From positions 25,559,093 to 25,623,092 of the forward strand of contig NC_081542.1 in NCBI RefSeq assembly GCF_901000735.1: a stretch of DNA of 64,000 nucleotides, written 5' to 3'. The DNA comes from Corylus avellana (lineage: Eukaryota > Streptophyta > Magnoliopsida > Fagales > Betulaceae). Shown here piece after piece: positions 32,791-44,713 of the stretch. The translations under genes were made by a program, and so were the position numbers. The first letter of the stretch is position 1, and every line of letters starts with the position of its first letter. The notes beneath the pieces were generated by a model. The model saw only the letters and a list, made by a program, of their open reading frames with translations, was not told where the DNA came from and did not search any database.

Positions 32791-34141
32791 TAGAAACTGT
32801 TTATAATCATAAATGACAGAAAATAAACCTATAAAAACTTTTTATAGAAACTAGCAACACTAAGACTTTACAAAAAAATAAACTTATAAAAAACAAAATG
32901 GCAAATAAAAGATAAAAATACTGAAATTAATTAGTGTGTTTAAGAGGTAGGCACGGAATTAATTAGTGTAGTATGTAGTACTGAAATTTATTTAGGAGTG
33001 TGAGAACTAGGCATGCCTTTTTTAGCCGATGTACTAATTAAAATGCAACACCTTTAATTCTTTTTAAAAAAAATTAGATAATTTCTTTTTTATTGTGTTA
33101 TTTCATTTCTTCTTCTAATTCATTTTTTGTTTTGCAGCATTTGACTAACACCTGATTGTGTTTATTTTGTTTCTAAGAAATCCCTCAAGATAATGCTTAT
33201 TCCTAAAATTAAAGTTGCCCATTTTTCTTAGACCCTATTAATTGTGTGTATTTTATTTTGCCATCCGTTTATATTATTAAGTATTTATGATGCCGCTATA
33301 TTAAAATTTTGAATATTTACTTTTGATTAATAGATTTTTTAGGCATAATTAAATGCGCGACACGAACACGCATAGAGGAATATAAATATATATGTGTGTG
33401 TAACAGTTCGGACCCCAATAAAAAAAATCCTAATTCCGCTCTGACGACACTATTATATTTCTCAAGTTTATTCCTCAATTCATGAAAACGTTATTTATTA
33501 TTATTATTATTATTTTTGAAAAATCAATCTCATCTCACTCAAAGAAAAGTTAAGAGCACAAAACATTTCATAAGCAGTACTGCGTATGAAATGATATAAA
33601 TATGCTGTATGTTAACACTATTACTTTTCATGAAAACGTTATCAAAGCAATAACATACAGCATATTTATATCATTTCATAAGCAGTACTATAATCACGCA
33701 CGTATAATGTTCGAAGTTGGAGACTTGCAAAAAGGCCAAGGGTCAGAATGGCACGTTGGTGGTGACGGCAAAACCACTTATGATGCTTAAGTTATTTAAA
33801 GGTGAACTTGAGAATATGTATAAGCAAAGTGTAGGCAAGAAAATGTGCAAAAACTAGCGTACATATTGTTAGCATATAATAAGGGATTTAATTTTAGATA
33901 TTTGATTGTATTATTCTCACCAACCACAATTCTCGTCTCCTATAAATATGAATTTTATGTATTGTAAATTTTATCAAGGAATAAGAGCAAAATGTAGTAT
34001 TTGGGCTTTATCCTATGGACGTAAGTCATAGACCGAACTACCTAAAATTTTTTGTATTTGTTTTATTTTGTTTATGCTATCTTAATTTTTTCCATTGATT
34101 ATCTTTTCTTTCCTAGTATCATAGCTATAAACTAACGCTAG
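32791..34141. other. Repeat-derived intergenic DNA with foldback and LTR-like relic
   Basis: 33564-33689 contains an inverted-repeat structure. About 33740-34135 resembles 38860-39240 and part of 35330-35650 and looks like the 3' part of an old LTR family (TATTGTAAATTTTATCAAGG, then GACGTAAGTCATAGACCGAA). No gene. Confidence 0.6.
33585..33680. repeat. Perfect 30-bp inverted repeat flanked by direct repeats
   Basis: Arms 33585-33614 and 33651-33680 are exact reverse complements. CATTTCATAAGCAGTACT occurs both just before the left arm and across the end of the right arm, a direct repeat that could be an insertion scar. Confidence 0.85.
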
Positions 34142-34197
34142 TTTTCAATCCTAACAATTTCAATTTATTTATTTAATTTTTCTCCCTTTTGTAGCGC

Positions 34198-34714
34198 TAA
34201 GGGTGGGCAAATTAACTGCCTACCGCTTATAGTTACCAATCACCTACCGATCGATTAACAGTCAACCGACTTATGTGAGTCGAAAATTGGTATGAATTTT
34301 TTATACTGACATTGGTTCGGTCAATCGGTATAAAATTTTTGTTGTCGGTTAACTGAACCGCCAAATTTGAGACAGATTAAGGCTTTGACGGATGGACTTT
34401 GCGGAGTGATGTTTTGTTAAAAGTATTTGGTAAGTTTTTTGCATCTTATATTCTTATTATTTGCATCTTATGTTCAATAAGTTATTTTAGCTCAAAAAAA
34501 AAAAAAAAAAAATTCTGGGCCCCCAAAATAGCTAATTTTTTGTTATTTTTAAAAGAGCATTGGCCCAATTTAAAAAGCCTACTATTAAATGATTAACCAG
34601 CCAAAATTAACCGAAAATTTTGAAATAATTTGTTATTGAGATCAAATCGATGAATTACGGTTAACCAACCGATAATTGCTTTCTTTACCAAACCAAACTG
34701 ATACCCACCCCTAG
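34198..34714. mobile_element. hAT-like MITE, full-length copy
   Basis: Starts TAAGGGTGGGCAAATTA and ends GATACCCACCCCTA, giving inverted termini of about 12 bp. Flanks TGTAGCGC and GGTGGCAC are compatible with a decayed 8-bp target duplication; the 6-kb copy has TGTAGCAC, which fits better. The interior is full of GGTTAAC/ACCGAT motifs. No transposase is present. Confidence 0.65.
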
Positions 34715-34948
34715 GTGGCACCATCATCGATATCATAATCTTGATTATAATGATATGATCTATGGGATGACATGGTACAATGGCATTGAGCATCATCATT
34801 TAGGAGTTTCTACAGATGTGCATGGAAGGAACAGTCACTTTCTGGATGATCACAGGTTCCTTGCAAGAGAAAACATGCTGAAGGAATTGCTGGGAGTTTT
34901 CAACATAATGATGTCGTTCCTTTGTTTTTTTTTCGTGTTATTAAAAAA
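34715..34948. other. Intergenic, no recognised gene
   Basis: A 55-codon open stretch from 34755 has ordinary composition but matches nothing I recognise, and it runs into the gap. Confidence 0.35.
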
Positions 34949-35037
34949 NNNNNNNNNNNNNNNNNNNNNNNNNNNNNNNNNNNNNNNNNNNNNNNNNNNN
35001 NNNNNNNNNNNNNNNNNNNNNNNNNNNNNNNNNNNNN
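34949..35037. other. Assembly gap (89 N)
   Basis: 89 undetermined bases after an A-run. Confidence 0.95.
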
Positions 35038-35329
35038 TGAAGACTCAGATCCATTTAAGGCCCATAATTTGCCTCATTTCAGCCATTTGTTAGCTCTCTT
35101 TTTTGCCCCAAATTTTTGGCTTATTGTTAAAGGCCCATCTCCAACCACCATCAACTCCAGTCGCTACCGAAAGTTGCCACCGACTCCAGTGAATTTTAGA
35201 CCACCATCTCAGGCTTCCATCACCGACTGCATGCTATTAACTCCGACATGAAAAGAAATTAAATTCAAGCTTACAGAATATTTCATCTTGAGTTTGAGGG
35301 GAGAGGTTAGACTATATCACAAGATTTGA

Positions 35330-35767
35330 TTTTTGATATTTGATTATATTCAAATCTGATTAGATTTGATTGTAATCTCCTACCTTTGAGGTAATTAGCT
35401 TTGATTGTATTCAAATTTGATATTATCTACATATATATCTAAATTATTCTCACATACCACACTTCTCTTATAAATAGGATCTCTATGTATTGTAAATTCC
35501 ATCAACCATTAAGAGCAAAATACAGCTATTTAGACTTTATCATTGATCATGTTGACGTAAGTCATAGATCAAACCACTTAAAATTCTTATATTTGTTTTG
35601 TTTTGTTTTATTTACAATATCTTTATCTTTTCTTTAACCTATGACATGGTTCATCTCACCTTCTATGTCAAATTAATGGATACATTTGATCTTGATGGAA
35701 AAAATATAAATTAAAAAAAAAAAAAAAAAAAAAAAACCCTGTCCTTGGATAAAACCCACCCCTGCCC
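35330..35767 (+). repeat. LTR-like relic plus duplicated downstream flank of CHX
   Basis: Similar to about 39000-39690 in the same orientation (TTTGATTGTATTCAAATC, GACGTAAGTCATAGATCAAA, TGTCAAATTAATGGAT). It is part of a segmental duplication that includes the CHX 3' end. Confidence 0.65.
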
Positions 35768-35850
35768 TTATGCATTTCCAACCGGCCAGTCACTATCAGA
35801 TAACACCATTCCCTTTCCGCTTTGCGCAGACCTCAGAACACCCATCATCT
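35768..35850 (-). pseudogene. Duplicated 3' end of the CHX antiporter gene
   Basis: Minus-strand translation ends VLRSAQSGKGMVLSDSDWPVGNA plus stop in place of VLRSSQSGKGMVLSDGDWPIGNA. It matches the last 27 codons of the gene at 39695-44713. Homology stops abruptly after MMG at 35850, where another repeat begins. The duplicate has no upstream exons and is a fragment only. Confidence 0.9.
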
Positions 35851-35947
35851 GATATGAGTTACGGTCACCTTGTATTGGGGTGCCAGTATATTGTGACAGT
35901 ATAGCTGGTATGTTTACGATGCCTTGTAGTGGGGCTACTTGTATGTT

Positions 35948-36341
35948 TGATGTAGCCTGACTTGGTGGGTTGCAGAGAAGAACAGCAATAAAAGAACGGA
36001 TAAACAATTTCATATCTCAATTCTATCAAAGACTTAAGAATTTTTATAAAAACAACAAATTCAACTTTGAGTATTCTCATTAATAAAACCCAATAATAAA
36101 CATAAACCGGTTTTTCTGGAAGCTATAAGCATGTATTTATAGATCCCTAAAACCCAAAACCTAATAAAATACAAAATAAAGATTCACAAAACCCTAAACC
36201 TAATAAAACATGAAATAAAGACAAAAAACCGCAAAATAACATAGGCGTCCGGACTTGCGACAGGTGAGCTCCAGACGAGGACTCTCAGGTTAGGCCTGTC
36301 CGGGCGGGCTGCAGACGAGGCATTCCAATCTACATGCATCA
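35948..36341 (-). mobile_element. Solo LTR (394 bp) with 5-bp target duplication ATGTT
   Basis: Opens TGATGTAGCC and closes ATGCATCA, so TGATG and CATCA form perfect inverted ends. ATGTT lies on both sides (35943-35947 and 36342-36346). The paralogous sequence at about 24300-24320 (reverse complement) has a single uninterrupted copy of this site. A TATAAATA box on the minus strand near 36140 suggests minus orientation. No internal region remains, so it is a product of LTR-LTR recombination. Confidence 0.85.
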
Positions 36342-36620
36342 ATGTTATAGATCACCTATAATAGGGTTCCGATATGATAAGATAATCTCAACCATATAAG
36401 GGTTAGTATATGGGTATGATGATATGATGCGATGAGGCTGTGGTGATAACGTAAATGAGATGTGTAAAAATGTTCTGTTTTAAATTCACAATAAGTTTAT
36501 GACTGTCATGAATTATGCACTGTTTTATAAAATTGGTACTTTGCATTCTCTTTTTATTTTATTTTTTCTAATTGAATAAGGAAAAATGATTATAGTGGAG
36601 GATCCTTCTCACTCTTGATT
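36342..36620 (-). repeat. Inverted copy of 23890-24270
   Basis: Reverse complement of the 24-kb repeat, ending with the A/T-rich retroposon tail (TAATTGAATAAGGAAAAATG) and GGATCCTTCTCACTC. Confidence 0.75.
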
Positions 36621-37747
36621 CAAAAGAAAAAAGAGAACGGGTGATCAAAAACCGAAAGAGAGGTGGGAAATGAAATAGAAAGAAAGTAGCGAAAATTAGG
36701 AGATGATATGCCTAAATTAGGTAATGGGAAATGAAAGAATGCATTGCTCCAGAATGTAACAATTACGTATGAACTTCCACGTACGAGGTTATTGTTTGGG
36801 AAATAAACAAGCTAGCTAGGTTTGTTGTTGGTATATATATTATGATCCCTAACATAAGTATTAATGCTTTTGTTTTCTCTCTTTTTATTTGGGAAATGAA
36901 ATGAAGCCAAAAAAAAAAACATGCATGAATGCATGAACTCTGCATCAGTCATCAGACCTGACCTCGTTTAAGATAAGACCATATTCCATCGCTGGGTCCT
37001 TTAAGATATATATATATATGTCCACAATATTCTTAATTAATATTATCCTCATGCATGCATGCTACACATGCACCATGCCTTTCCAAATGTCCAATATCTG
37101 CAGTCATCCTACTGCGTGCTATAATCAAATATTGTTAGAATATTACGGCCTTCCATAACGAGGAATAAATAATCAACAAGAACGATAGATTTGTGGTAGG
37201 ATAATTCGAGGAATCCTGGGCCTCCTAATTTTAGAGTAATTCGAGAAACCTCAAACCTCCCAAAACAACTATTAACGTTGAATATTAAATTTCTCATATA
37301 CTTATTCATAGCATCACCTCTTTAAATAGAGGATTCATAACATATTACATAAGAGAACTAGGGCTGAATCAGCAGAGACTTATTAAAATAATATCATAAC
37401 CCTAATACAGCTAAGGATAGCCACTTATGCTAACAAAATATAAACCTAATATATAAAATTAATACGACTAGCCTAATATGTAAAGGCTCGTAGGTAACAT
37501 AGAACACATGATCCCGCAACATTGCCACGTGATCCAGATGATTCGATTGCCACTTTTTAAACTTTAAGATAAGATCGAAAATGCATGAATGTTTTGATCA
37601 CAATCTTAGTTGCATTTGTTGTAGATGACTCGAATTGTCAAGACTCTTGGTGGGCCCTAGCTGTATTGAAAGTCTTGTGATTCAAGACTTGCTCTCTCAC
37701 GTGTTCTCCTTATTCCAAATTGGTTTTGGATTTGTCTTCAAGTTTGA
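36621..37747. other. Intergenic, no recognised gene
   Basis: AT-rich with short TA runs. No protein-like frame or obvious element boundary. Confidence 0.5.
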
Positions 37748-38043
37748 CCGGTACTTTTTACCACGTCAGTAAATTTATTGACTTGGCATTTTCACCATGT
37801 CAAAAAATTTTGACGTGGTAAAACTGGAACGTCAAAAAAAAAAAATTTGACGTTTCAGTTTTGACACGTCAGAAATTTTTGACGTTTTAAAACTGACGCG
37901 TCATAAACTTGAATTTTTTGACACCTGCATTTTTAACCTTTGACACACGTCAAAAATGATACGTTCAAAAATGGTTTCTGACGTGTTAGTACCATTGACA
38001 CGTCAAAAATCAATGGTCAAAAAATAAATGTATTTTTGTAGTG
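37748..38043 (-). mobile_element. CACTA-type transposon terminus with subterminal repeats
   Basis: On the minus strand the right edge reads CACTACAAAAATACATTT, the standard CACTA terminus. Inward, TTTTGACGTG or its complement recurs about ten times in both orientations, as in subterminal transposase-binding arrays. The opposite CACTA end is not found, so this is a truncated or rearranged end. Confidence 0.7.
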
Positions 38044-38056
38044 GTATGTATTCCTT

Positions 38057-38614
38057 TGTTGACTTATTTTGGACTTTGTTGTCCAACTTGGATTTGGATT
38101 CCTTACCTCCAACAACCAACTTTGAGTGCTATATAAAGGAATTGAACCTTTGTGTTTTATGTGTCCCAAAAACGTCAACATTAGTGAAGCACCAAAAGAG
38201 GGGAGAAAAACATATGTGAACGTGAGAGAGAATTTGAGAGAGATTAAAAGTGTGTGCAAGGGCAGCAAGAGTAGAAGAAAAGAGAATTTGAGAGAGAAAA
38301 ATAGAGATTAGCCATCATCTGTTCAAGCAAAATAAGAGTTTGTATATCTGTCTTTTGTATTATATTTTAGGAATAATCAGATTTGGGTGTATTGGGACTT
38401 TGGGATCTGAGTGATTTTCTCTCTATTATTCTTGTTTATTTTTTGATAGTGGATTTTCTCTGGATCATCTCCGCCAGTAGATGTAAGCTTGTTAAGCTAA
38501 ACCACTTAAATTTTAGTGTCGTGTGTGATTTGATTGCCTTATCTTTATTATTCAACATACTTCTTATTTTTCGCATCTTACAGGTCTTGAGTAATAGGAT
38601 TAATTTCCTAACCA
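38057..38614 (+). repeat. Diverged solo LTR related to the 13.5-kb Copia LTR
   Basis: Starts TGTTGACTT and ends TTTCCTAACCA. Shares the ordered blocks GCTATATAAAGG, ATTGGGACTTTGGG, CATCTCCGCCAGTAGATG and TTAATTTCC with 13465-14047. No internal domain follows. Confidence 0.7.
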
Positions 38615-38807
38615 CATCTGTAATCATTTTCATGTCCATTTTTATAGTTTCAGTTCAAAGAATACAAGGGTTTGTTTTAATTTTAATTTTTACTTTGCAT
38701 AATTCCTCTAAGAATTTATGCAATTCTCCTTTTTTAAGTTCATTGGCATTCTAGACAGTGTAATCTTTCTTTCTTTTTCCCTGAATAATACATAGGGAAA
38801 GGACACT
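38614..38807 (+). repeat. Dispersed repeat, inverted copy of 18364-18557
   Basis: Reverse complement of the 18.4-kb segment with small indels. Confidence 0.8.
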
Positions 38808-38859
38808 GTTATCTACTCTCTTGTTCTAATTATATTCCCTGGCCAATACATGAATAGTA

Positions 38860-39250
38860 TTGGAAATGTGGCACGTCGGTGATGATGGCAGAACTACTTA
38901 TGATGCTTAAGTTATTGAAGGAGAACTTGAGAATATGCATAAGCAAAGTGTAGGCAAGAAAATATGCAAAAACTAGCGTACATATTGTTAGCATATAATA
39001 AGGGATTTAATTTTAGATATTTGATTGTATTTAAATCTGATACCATCTTCATATTTGTATTATTCTCACCAACCACAATTCTCCTATATTTAGGAGCTTT
39101 ATGTATTGTAAATTTTATCAAGGCATTAGAGCAAAATGTAAATATTTAGCCTTTATCCACGTAAGTCATAAACCAAACCACCTAAAATTCTTGTGTTTGT
39201 TTTGTTTTATTTTCACTATTTTATCTTTTCTTTCACATATGACATGCTTC
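38860..39250 (+). repeat. LTR-like relic, copy of 33740-34135
   Basis: Shares CATATTGTTAGCATATAATA, TGTATTGTAAATTTTATCAA and the ACGTAAGTCATA block with the 33.8-kb copy, and a shorter stretch with 35.4 kb. Confidence 0.7.
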
Positions 39251-39325
39251 ATCTCACCTTTCATAGAGGTTGTTCATCCTTAATTGGTAAGTGAGCTTAA
39301 TAAAGTAAGTGCCAACGGTAATGAA

Positions 39326-39487
39326 GAGTAATTCTAGAAGTTCTTATTGTGTCACTCCAAAAATGAAGTGTCTTTTAAAATTACCATTTGATCAAAATTC
39401 AATAACGATCAATCACAATTGTTCAATGGTAATTTTAGGAGTCACATCATTCTTAGAGTGAAACAAGAAGAATTTCTAGCATTACTC
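39326..39487. mobile_element. Foldback MITE (GAGTAATTCTAGAAG family)
   Basis: Termini GAGTAATTCTAGAAGTTCTT and its near reverse complement at 39456-39487 form arms of about 31 bp. The same family occurs at 49926-50081. Confidence 0.75.
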
Positions 39488-39694
39488 AAGCATGAGGGCC
39501 ACATGGAGGGCAGTGTGTATCTTTGTTTAACATGTCATTTTTACATATTTGTGTGTGTTTATATATATATATAGCTTATTTTATAGTCTTGATTTTGAAA
39601 TGAAATTAGTTGATATATGTCAAATTAATGGATATGATCTTGATGGAAATAAATAAATAAAACTAGCCTTTGACAAAACGTACATGCACCCGCC

Positions 39695-40988
39695 TTATGC
39701 ATTTCCAATCGGCCAGTCACCATCAGATAACACCATTCCCTTTCCGCTTTGCGAAGACCTCAGAACACCCATCATCCTCTGCCGCAGCCCGAAACGGTCT
39801 CTCCTGGATTCTTCCGACATGCCCCCACTTGAACCGTACTGTTGCACCACAAGAACCGACGCCTGCAAAGCAAAGGTTGAAGACATCAACACATCCCCTA
39901 TCACCCCTAGCTCTGGGCAGTCACTCCATTCCGACAGTCCCGACAGCAGTGGCGACACCTTTCCGGCCCCTTTTCCGACTATATACAAGTCATAGCTATT
40001 TTCCATTGCACTTATCGCCGACACAGTCTCCTCCCCATTGTTCACCACCTTTTCCAAGTACATTATCGACTCCTCGCTTGCCGACTTGAATCTAAACTCG
40101 TTTATGTAGTCCTCGTCGATAGTTTCCTTGTCGTTTTCCGTTGTGTCCAACGACAATATCTGATGCCCTTCGACGTCATTTACAGGCTCCATGTGCTCGA
40201 CTGCATCCTCGTCCGGAAGGAATCGCACCACGGTGAGGCTGATTCCGGGATGCCCCGCCATCCTCCACGCGTAAGCCAGAGCCTCACGGTCGTCACCGCC
40301 GCCAATGAAGAGCATGCAAAAGCGGCGCTTAACGTTAATGTCTGCCGCCGCTAGTCCGCGGTCGATAAAGATTCCGACAGAGCACGGCGCATTGGCTAAA
40401 ACGTTGAGGTTTATGTCTCTGTAGGCGACATTCTCGTCCTCCATCCGACCGCCCACGGTCAGGTGCTTGTGAAATGGGAGGAGAATGAGGGAGACACGCT
40501 TGTCCTGAGCCACGCTGCAAATGTCCTCGTGCATTGTGCTGTATAGGGACATGGCTGTGAGGGGTTGGACGGTGAAGAGGTGGTTGTCCCTCTCGAAGGC
40601 CTCGAAGGCGTTGATGATGAGGTTAGAGTCGGCCTGCGCACGGCTAGGGTTGTGGGCGCCGGACTTGCGGCGGGAGTGGACGATTAGCATGGCGGAGGCA
40701 CGTCCAGTGAGCTCGACAAGGTGGAGGGCGAAGATTGTAATAGGAGAGAGTTTGGTGGCGTGGGAGACTTGAAGGAGGCTGATTATGCCGGACACATTGG
40801 CGGTGGTGTAGACGCAGGCGAGGACTCGGAGTTCGGTGTCCGGCTTTTGTCTTTGTATAGTCCTCAGCCTGTACTGCTTCAAACCCTTTCTGTGCTTGTA
40901 GATGGCAGACATGATGGGGGCGACCACAATTGTCATTGCCACAATTGCAACCACCATCACTGTGAACTGTTGGTCGTTCAAAATCTGC

Positions 40989-41022
<34 letters not shown>

Positions 41023-44000
41023 GGAGAGAGAGAATAAGCAAATGATATTAATTCATGAGTAATAAATTTAATTATTTATTTTCCCCCCTTTCTTTCATTG
41101 GGCAAATATATATATGAAGGTTTTTAAAGAAAAAGGAAAAACAAAATCTTAATAATCTTTTGCCCTATTATTGGATGATACTAATTACCATAATAAATCC
41201 CCCTTACAAAGATGGCAAAAGGGTTGGAAGGGCATATATACAACTTAACTCTATATTGGTGTCTTAAACTAATTGAAAAATAGAAGGGTTTGCACTTCGA
41301 CCTCCAAATTACGACTCACTGCATCTTTGACTGATAAACTACCAAAATATTTCGAGTTATACCTAGAGTTAGATTTGGTCGTTAGTTTGGATGGAAATTT
41401 TAACATGGGCCAATCAGGTGCACATAAATGTTTATTCTACCAAAAATACAGTGAGTAGAGAAGAAAAAAAAATGATAAAAACTATTCCTCTCAGTGGGAG
41501 TGACTACAAGTACCATTCCAGAAGAAGACACGGCCGCACGACCACCCTAGGAGAAGATAGGTGGTGGCATAGAGCACTCTCCCAAGAGAAAACTATGGGT
41601 GGCCACCCTAGGAGAAGGCAAAGGGTGGCCATAAGAGAAGACGAGGGTGATTGCATGCCCGCCCAAGGAGAAGAGAGGAGGGTAAGGAGAAAATTGTAGG
41701 TCACTGTGCATCCAACTCCAAGAGAAAATAGTGCATGCACAGTCAACCAAAATAAGATAGGTTGTGGTTGCGGTTGTGTGACCACGTCCATTATTTTCTC
41801 TTGGGTGTAGCCACTCCCTCTCTTCTCTTAAGGTGGTCATGCAGCCATCTTGTGACGTCTCACATTGCACATTGCCTGGATATGAAAAATATGATGTGTT
41901 TATATGGAATATACTCTTTCTAAATGGTATGAGGCATTTTGGGGGTAAACTCAATAATAAAAACCGTGCGGACTTGACCCAAAGCGGACAATATCATACC
42001 ACTTAGAGTAGGGATGTTACTCATCCCCTATCTTGTCTTGATGTGGCAGCTAGCGCATGCAGTCACTCATTGTTTCTCTTTAGGGTGGTTGTGTGTAGAC
42101 AAGAGAAGACAAGTAGTGGTCGTGACCGCTCCCTCTCTCCTCTTGGGAGGCCGCACAAGTACTCTTTGCTAATAACACCCAACATAGATAGAGAGAATGT
42201 TAAGTACCTTTTTGTTCCACCCAGTATTGAGGATAACAAGTGCCAAGATGCCTTTGGTGTTCATAAGTACTCCAAGAGCCGCACCATCTCGAAGTGGCAT
42301 TTTAAATAAAATGCAGATGATGAGAGAGCTCAAAATCTTCGCCATGAAAGCAAAGCATATAACCAGCATCACAAAGTACCATGTCGTGTCCCTTGAAATA
42401 TTATTGAAATCAATTTTTATCCCCCAACTCACAAAGAAGAAGGGCAACATAATCCCCGACACAAAGTCATCTAGCCTGTCCAAAAGCACATCCCCAAACT
42501 CCCCATTCGGCATGATAAGCCCAAACACAAAAGCTCCTACAATGGACTGCGCACCCAATAAATCGGTGATGCACGCGCACATTAACGCCCCAGCCAACAC
42601 GAAGCACAAATGGTACTCGCTATAATTGTCCTTCTCCGATTCGATGCGGATTATCCTTTCAAGAAACGGACGGACCGCTAAAAAGCAGATTAATATGAAG
42701 GCAACGACGCCGGTTAATGATTGAGGAGTAGTTTTCATGCCGACACCTATTAAAATATAAATATAATTATTAAAATTCATCTCTTCTTATCAACTTAAGC
42801 TTTTAAGTTAAGTACTGGTGATTCACCTGTTGGTATCAATATTGCAATGAGAACCCATGCGTATATGTCGTTGAGCATGGCCACCGACATGGCAATTCTC
42901 CCTATATCGGAGTGGAGGAGCTTGAGGTCGGTGAGGATGTGCGTAAGCACTGGGAAGCCGGTGACGGTGAGCGCAGCGGCCCAAAAAACGCAACCCATTT
43001 TCGGGGTGATGTGACTGGAGCGGTATTGCAGTAGGAAAAACAAGCCCACTCCTAAAAGGAATGGGATGAGAATTCCGGTGATGGCGATGCCCATCACCCT
43101 TTTCCTGGGCCGGAGGATTGCACTGAGGTCCATCTCTAAGCCGGTGAGGAATACGTAGAAAAGGAGGCCTAAGTTTGCCATCGTCTCAACAACCATTATG
43201 CTCCTTTTTGGGAAGACGTTTTGGAAAACTTCTAACTGCCCTAGTGCTGATGGACCAACGGTAAAACCAGCCTACATGAAATTGAGAAATCTTCTTTTTG
43301 TCAGTCTAAGTAATATATATATATAAAAAATAAAATAAAAAAAAAAAAAAATTACTGCTAAAAAAATATAAAAATTACTATGCAATTGGGATGACGTGCC
43401 AGTAAAAATTAGCTCTTAATTTTTCTGTTTTACATAGAGAAATGCTACAAACACTCTCAAGTGCACACTTTATAATTAACGTGTATGTTAGTGAAAATCA
43501 CCAATAAATTTTGATAGATCACTATTAAATTTTGGATCTAATGATAATTTTTAATGTCATGTCAGTAAGTATGCACTTGGAAGTGTGTAATATTTCTCTT
43601 TTATTTTCACGGTCAGATGATCTCAATTGTATAGCAATCTACCAAGAGGATAACTTCTATAAGGAGGTGGTATAATAATCAGGTGTTTTTCAATCCACTA
43701 AGATGCCGGAGAAAGAAAGAGAGGGAGGGAGAGGGAAAAATGAGGGTTTTTGTGATTTTGGGAGAAAGAGTTTTTAATCAAATGTTTTGCATCTTATTTT
43801 AGTTGGTATAATAATCCTAATTGTCAAATGTTCATTGGTGGGCACAAAGGAGGTGATTTACACAACCTCCTTATAAAAGTTATCCGCATATATCTACTAA
43901 ATAGCATTACTCATGTACAAAAATATCTTAGGAAAAAATTCACTTATCCTTTATATTAATTTGAGATTTATGCAATCATACCCTTAAAGTTTGAAAAAGT

Positions 44001-44408
44001 TGTAATAAAAGGTTTTTATGTTTAAAAGTTTTGCAATGCCACTCATACGATTAGGATTTAAGGTTAAATCAAATGGTAAATAGGTAAAATGTTCCTTATA
44101 CTCCTATAAATCTTACAAAATACAAAATCACTCTAATTAAATAATTTAAAAAATGGGTATTTCGAGTATTTAACATCTTCCGTTAGGATTTAGAAGATGA
44201 CATTGCAAAAATATTAAACATAAGAACCCAACATTTCAACTTTTTGAACTTTAACGTTATGATTGCAAAAATGTCTAAACATCATAGGACTAATTAATCC
44301 CGATATCTTATTTGGAGAAGATGCACAACTCAGTCACAACCATTGTGTTTTCTTTTTTTTTAAAAAAAAAAAAAAATGTAATAATTAGAAATGATATTAT
44401 GCACAAGA

Positions 44409-44447
<39 letters not shown>

Positions 44448-44713
44448 ATAATGAAATTAATGGTATATATAAGCATGGAATTAATTGAAAAATGTAAAAA
44501 TGTACTGACCAGAATCTCAGCAATGAGAGGAGGCTGGTGGAGGGGTTTGAGGAGGTAGAAGAAAAGACGAGTGACGAAAAGAATGATGGAAAGCTGTGTG
44601 AAGAAGAGAGGGAGTGATTCGATGAGGGCGTCTTGGGCTTTCCAGAAATCATTGTTGGTGAGAGACAGTCCTGTCATATTGTAACAGATCGCCATTTTTT
44701 TTCCTTGAGGCAT
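39695..44713 (-). CDS. CHX-family cation/H+ antiporter (CPA2), 4 exons, 825 aa
   Basis: Exons on the minus strand: 44713-44510, 43271-42827, 42746-42208 and 40984-39695. All introns are GT-AG, in phases 0, 1 and 0, and the joined frame is open with 825 codons, within the usual 780-870 aa of plant CHX proteins. The N-terminal 430 residues are a series of hydrophobic helices forming the Na+/H+ exchanger domain, including LNDIYAW with the paired Asn202-Asp203 expected at the ion site of CPA2 transporters. The C-terminal 390 residues are the soluble, USP-like regulatory tail, ending VLSDGDWPIGNA. Family knowledge points to exchange of K+ (or Na+) for H+ across endomembranes or plasma membrane, often in pollen or guard cells; this cannot be read from sequence. 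The start could be either Met1 or Met7. The final 27 codons are duplicated at 35768-35850. Confidence 0.93.
41480..42170. repeat. Repeat-derived filling of CHX intron 3
   Basis: GC-richer block with repeated GTGGCC/CCTAGGAGAAG motifs in opposite orientations near its ends, and a central GACGTCTCACATTGC ... GGACAATATCATACCACTT segment common in rosid repeats. Probably an inserted non-autonomous element. No coding seen. Confidence 0.45.
43436..43599. mobile_element. Foldback MITE in CHX intron 1
   Basis: AGAGAAATGCTACAAACACT at the left and its near complement ending TAATATTTCTCT at the right form arms of about 30 bp around an AT-rich centre. Confidence 0.7.
44401..44445. repeat. (AT)n microsatellite in CHX intron 1
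   Basis: An AT dinucleotide run about 65 bp inside the intron from the exon 1 donor. Confidence 0.8.

Noticed and set aside
34755..35251. Frames spanning the 34.9-kb gap
   Set aside because: Much of their length is unknown bases, and the flanks show no domain.
40163..41062. Plus-strand frames antisense to CHX exon 4
   Set aside because: They are shadows of the long minus-strand coding exon, which has clear family homology and codon use.
44401..44445. AT run as a replication origin or scaffold attachment site
   Set aside because: Similar AT microsatellites occur at many places in the window. Nothing else supports a special role.
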